From Thermoplasmata archaeon (GTDB lineage Archaea > Thermoplasmatota > Thermoplasmata > Thermoplasmatales > Thermoplasmataceae): a stretch of 14,473 bases of DNA. The stretch lies in contig JAKAUD010000160.1 of the NCBI GenBank assembly GCA_021827885.1, positions 1-14,473 of the forward strand. Direction: 5' to 3'. A model generated the notes under the pieces. The model was not told where the DNA came from. It did not search any database and saw only the letters and a list, made by a program, of their open reading frames with translations. Of this stretch, positions 13,746-14,473 are shown one piece after another; the first letter of the stretch is position 1, and every line of letters starts with the position of its first letter. The position numbers and the translations under genes were made by a program.

Positions 13746-14453
13746 TTATCCTAGATCTCTTATTCCAGTATTGTATTCCCAAACCTGCCACCATGACTCG
13801 TCAAGATGGTATGGTTGGGAAGTGAAGTGAAATATTCCTATTGACAGCGTGATTGTGAATGTAATATTTTCATAGAATGTGAAGTTGCCCTGATTGACTG
13901 CCTTGTACACTGAAACGATGGCACCAGTGAGACTACCAACCCCACTTCCGTATAGGTATAGATCATACATTGAGATATGAGTTCCATCTCTTATTGAATA
14001 TTGACCGTATGGGCCAAAGCTGTCATTCTTATTGGTTCCGTTCTTATACAGTGGATGGTTGATCGATACTGAAGTGTTCTGAATTGTGACCACTGGATTG
14101 CTGTATGGGGAATGAATTGATGAATAATTCGAAAGAAAAAGACAACTTTGGAAGGCACAATATCCAACATCTACTCCTGAGCGATTAGACCATGATATAT
14201 TTAGGTAATGGCAAGAAAATCCGGGCGCCATATGATATACAAGTGAAATCCTGTTTCCGAAATAAGTGTAGTTCAAGCTTTTTTGTATGTAAAACGACAT
14301 TGATGAAGTATTGGGATTGGAAATATGGTAACTCAAATGAGATATACCCTTAGGTTCCGTTGCATTCTCGTATAATGTTATGGATGCAAGTGCTATGATG
14401 ACAATGATTACGATTGCTCCGATCTTTTTTATTTTACTATTTATTTTTATCAC
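13746..14453 (-). CDS. Membrane-anchored, sequon-rich surface protein, paralogue 2 (unknown function)
   Basis: The 235 residues are a diverged copy of the neighbouring paralogue: a Lys-rich start, one hydrophobic helix (about 11-27), then an outward-facing domain with 11 N-X-S/T sequons. Conserved blocks are YENATEPKGI (28-37), HYLNISW (82-88), PYSNPVVT (116-123), SINHPLYKN (130-138) and GNFTFYENITFTIT (189-202), then HFTSQ and ESWWQVWEYN (219-228). The C-terminal third is the best conserved part, so it probably forms the functional or structural core. The middle is variable in sequence and length. The start is a GTG (14451-14453). No in-frame ATG occurs before residue 52, and starting there would remove the membrane helix. 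The upstream region is cut by the window edge, so its promoter cannot be judged. Function unknown. Confidence 0.8.
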   Translation of the reverse strand: MIKINSKIKKIGAIVIIVIIALASITLYENATEPKGISHLSYHISNPNTSSMSFYIQKSLNYTYFGNRISLVYHMAPGFSCHYLNISWSNRSGVDVGYCAFQSCLFLSNYSSIHSPYSNPVVTIQNTSVSINHPLYKNGTNKNDSFGPYGQYSIRDGTHISMYDLYLYGSGVGSLTGAIVSVYKAVNQGNFTFYENITFTITLSIGIFHFTSQPYHLDESWWQVWEYNTGIRDLG

Positions 14454-14473
14454 CCTTCAATTGACACATAAAT

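Noticed and set aside
13743..13760. Short GAGAT/ATCTC inverted repeat at the end of paralogue 2 as a terminator.
   Set aside because: The stem is only five bases and partly lies within the coding end; the downstream T-tract is weak.
1..14473. CRISPR array, tRNA, rRNA or intact transposon.
   Set aside because: I saw no regularly spaced direct repeats, no tRNA or rRNA-like segments and no complete transposase gene in the window.

Overview
The window looks like a chromosomal piece of a Thermoplasmatales-type euryarchaeon (Thermoplasma/Ferroplasma/Cuniculiplasma relatives). The evidence is a fused Kae1-Bud32 protein, archaeal TATA boxes about 22-32 bases upstream of start codons, leaderless or nearly leaderless first genes, GGTG/AGGAGG ribosome sites inside operons, many ATA and AGA/AGG codons, TTG and GTG starts, and extracellular proteins dense in N-glycosylation sequons. 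No organism name can be fixed from the sequence alone.

Layout. 1-156: probable decayed 3' end of an IS200/IS605-type TnpB gene with hairpin-rich sequence that could be its omega (reRNA) right end. 234-1742 (+): histidine ammonia-lyase. 1746-3419 (-): FadD-like acyl-CoA ligase, convergent with hutH. 3420-3650: divergent promoter region with a possible 31-codon leaderless ORF. 3651-5672 (+): threonyl-tRNA synthetase of bacterial architecture (TGS + SAD editing domain) with a four-cysteine insertion in the catalytic domain. 5673-9081 (-): fixC-fixX-etfB-etfA, a complete set for an electron-bifurcating ETF/quinone oxidoreductase (FixABCX/EtfABCX). 9082-9383: intergenic, divergent promoters. 9384-10205 (+): spermidine synthase family. 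10198-12763 (-): Kae1-Bud32, XTP/dITP pyrophosphatase and a two-helix membrane protein. 12881-14453 (-): two diverged paralogues that look like membrane-anchored, heavily glycosylated surface proteins, with a short gene-like fragment between them.

How the genes work together. The fix cluster would couple NAD(H), ferredoxin and the quinone pool. With the nearby acyl-CoA ligase it fits lipid or carboxylic-acid metabolism, though no acyl-CoA dehydrogenase lies in the window. HutH starts histidine breakdown without other hut genes here. Kae1-Bud32 (tRNA t6A37 synthesis), ThrRS and the house-cleaning nucleotide pyrophosphatase are information-processing genes.

All three convergent junctions (hutH/fadD, thrS/etfA, speE/membrane protein) have gaps of 3 or 0 bases or an 8-base overlap, so there is no room for separate terminators. 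The most unusual items are the ThrRS architecture and insert, the altered DFG motif of Bud32, the surface-protein paralogues with the fragment between them, and the possible TnpB/omega-RNA relic.
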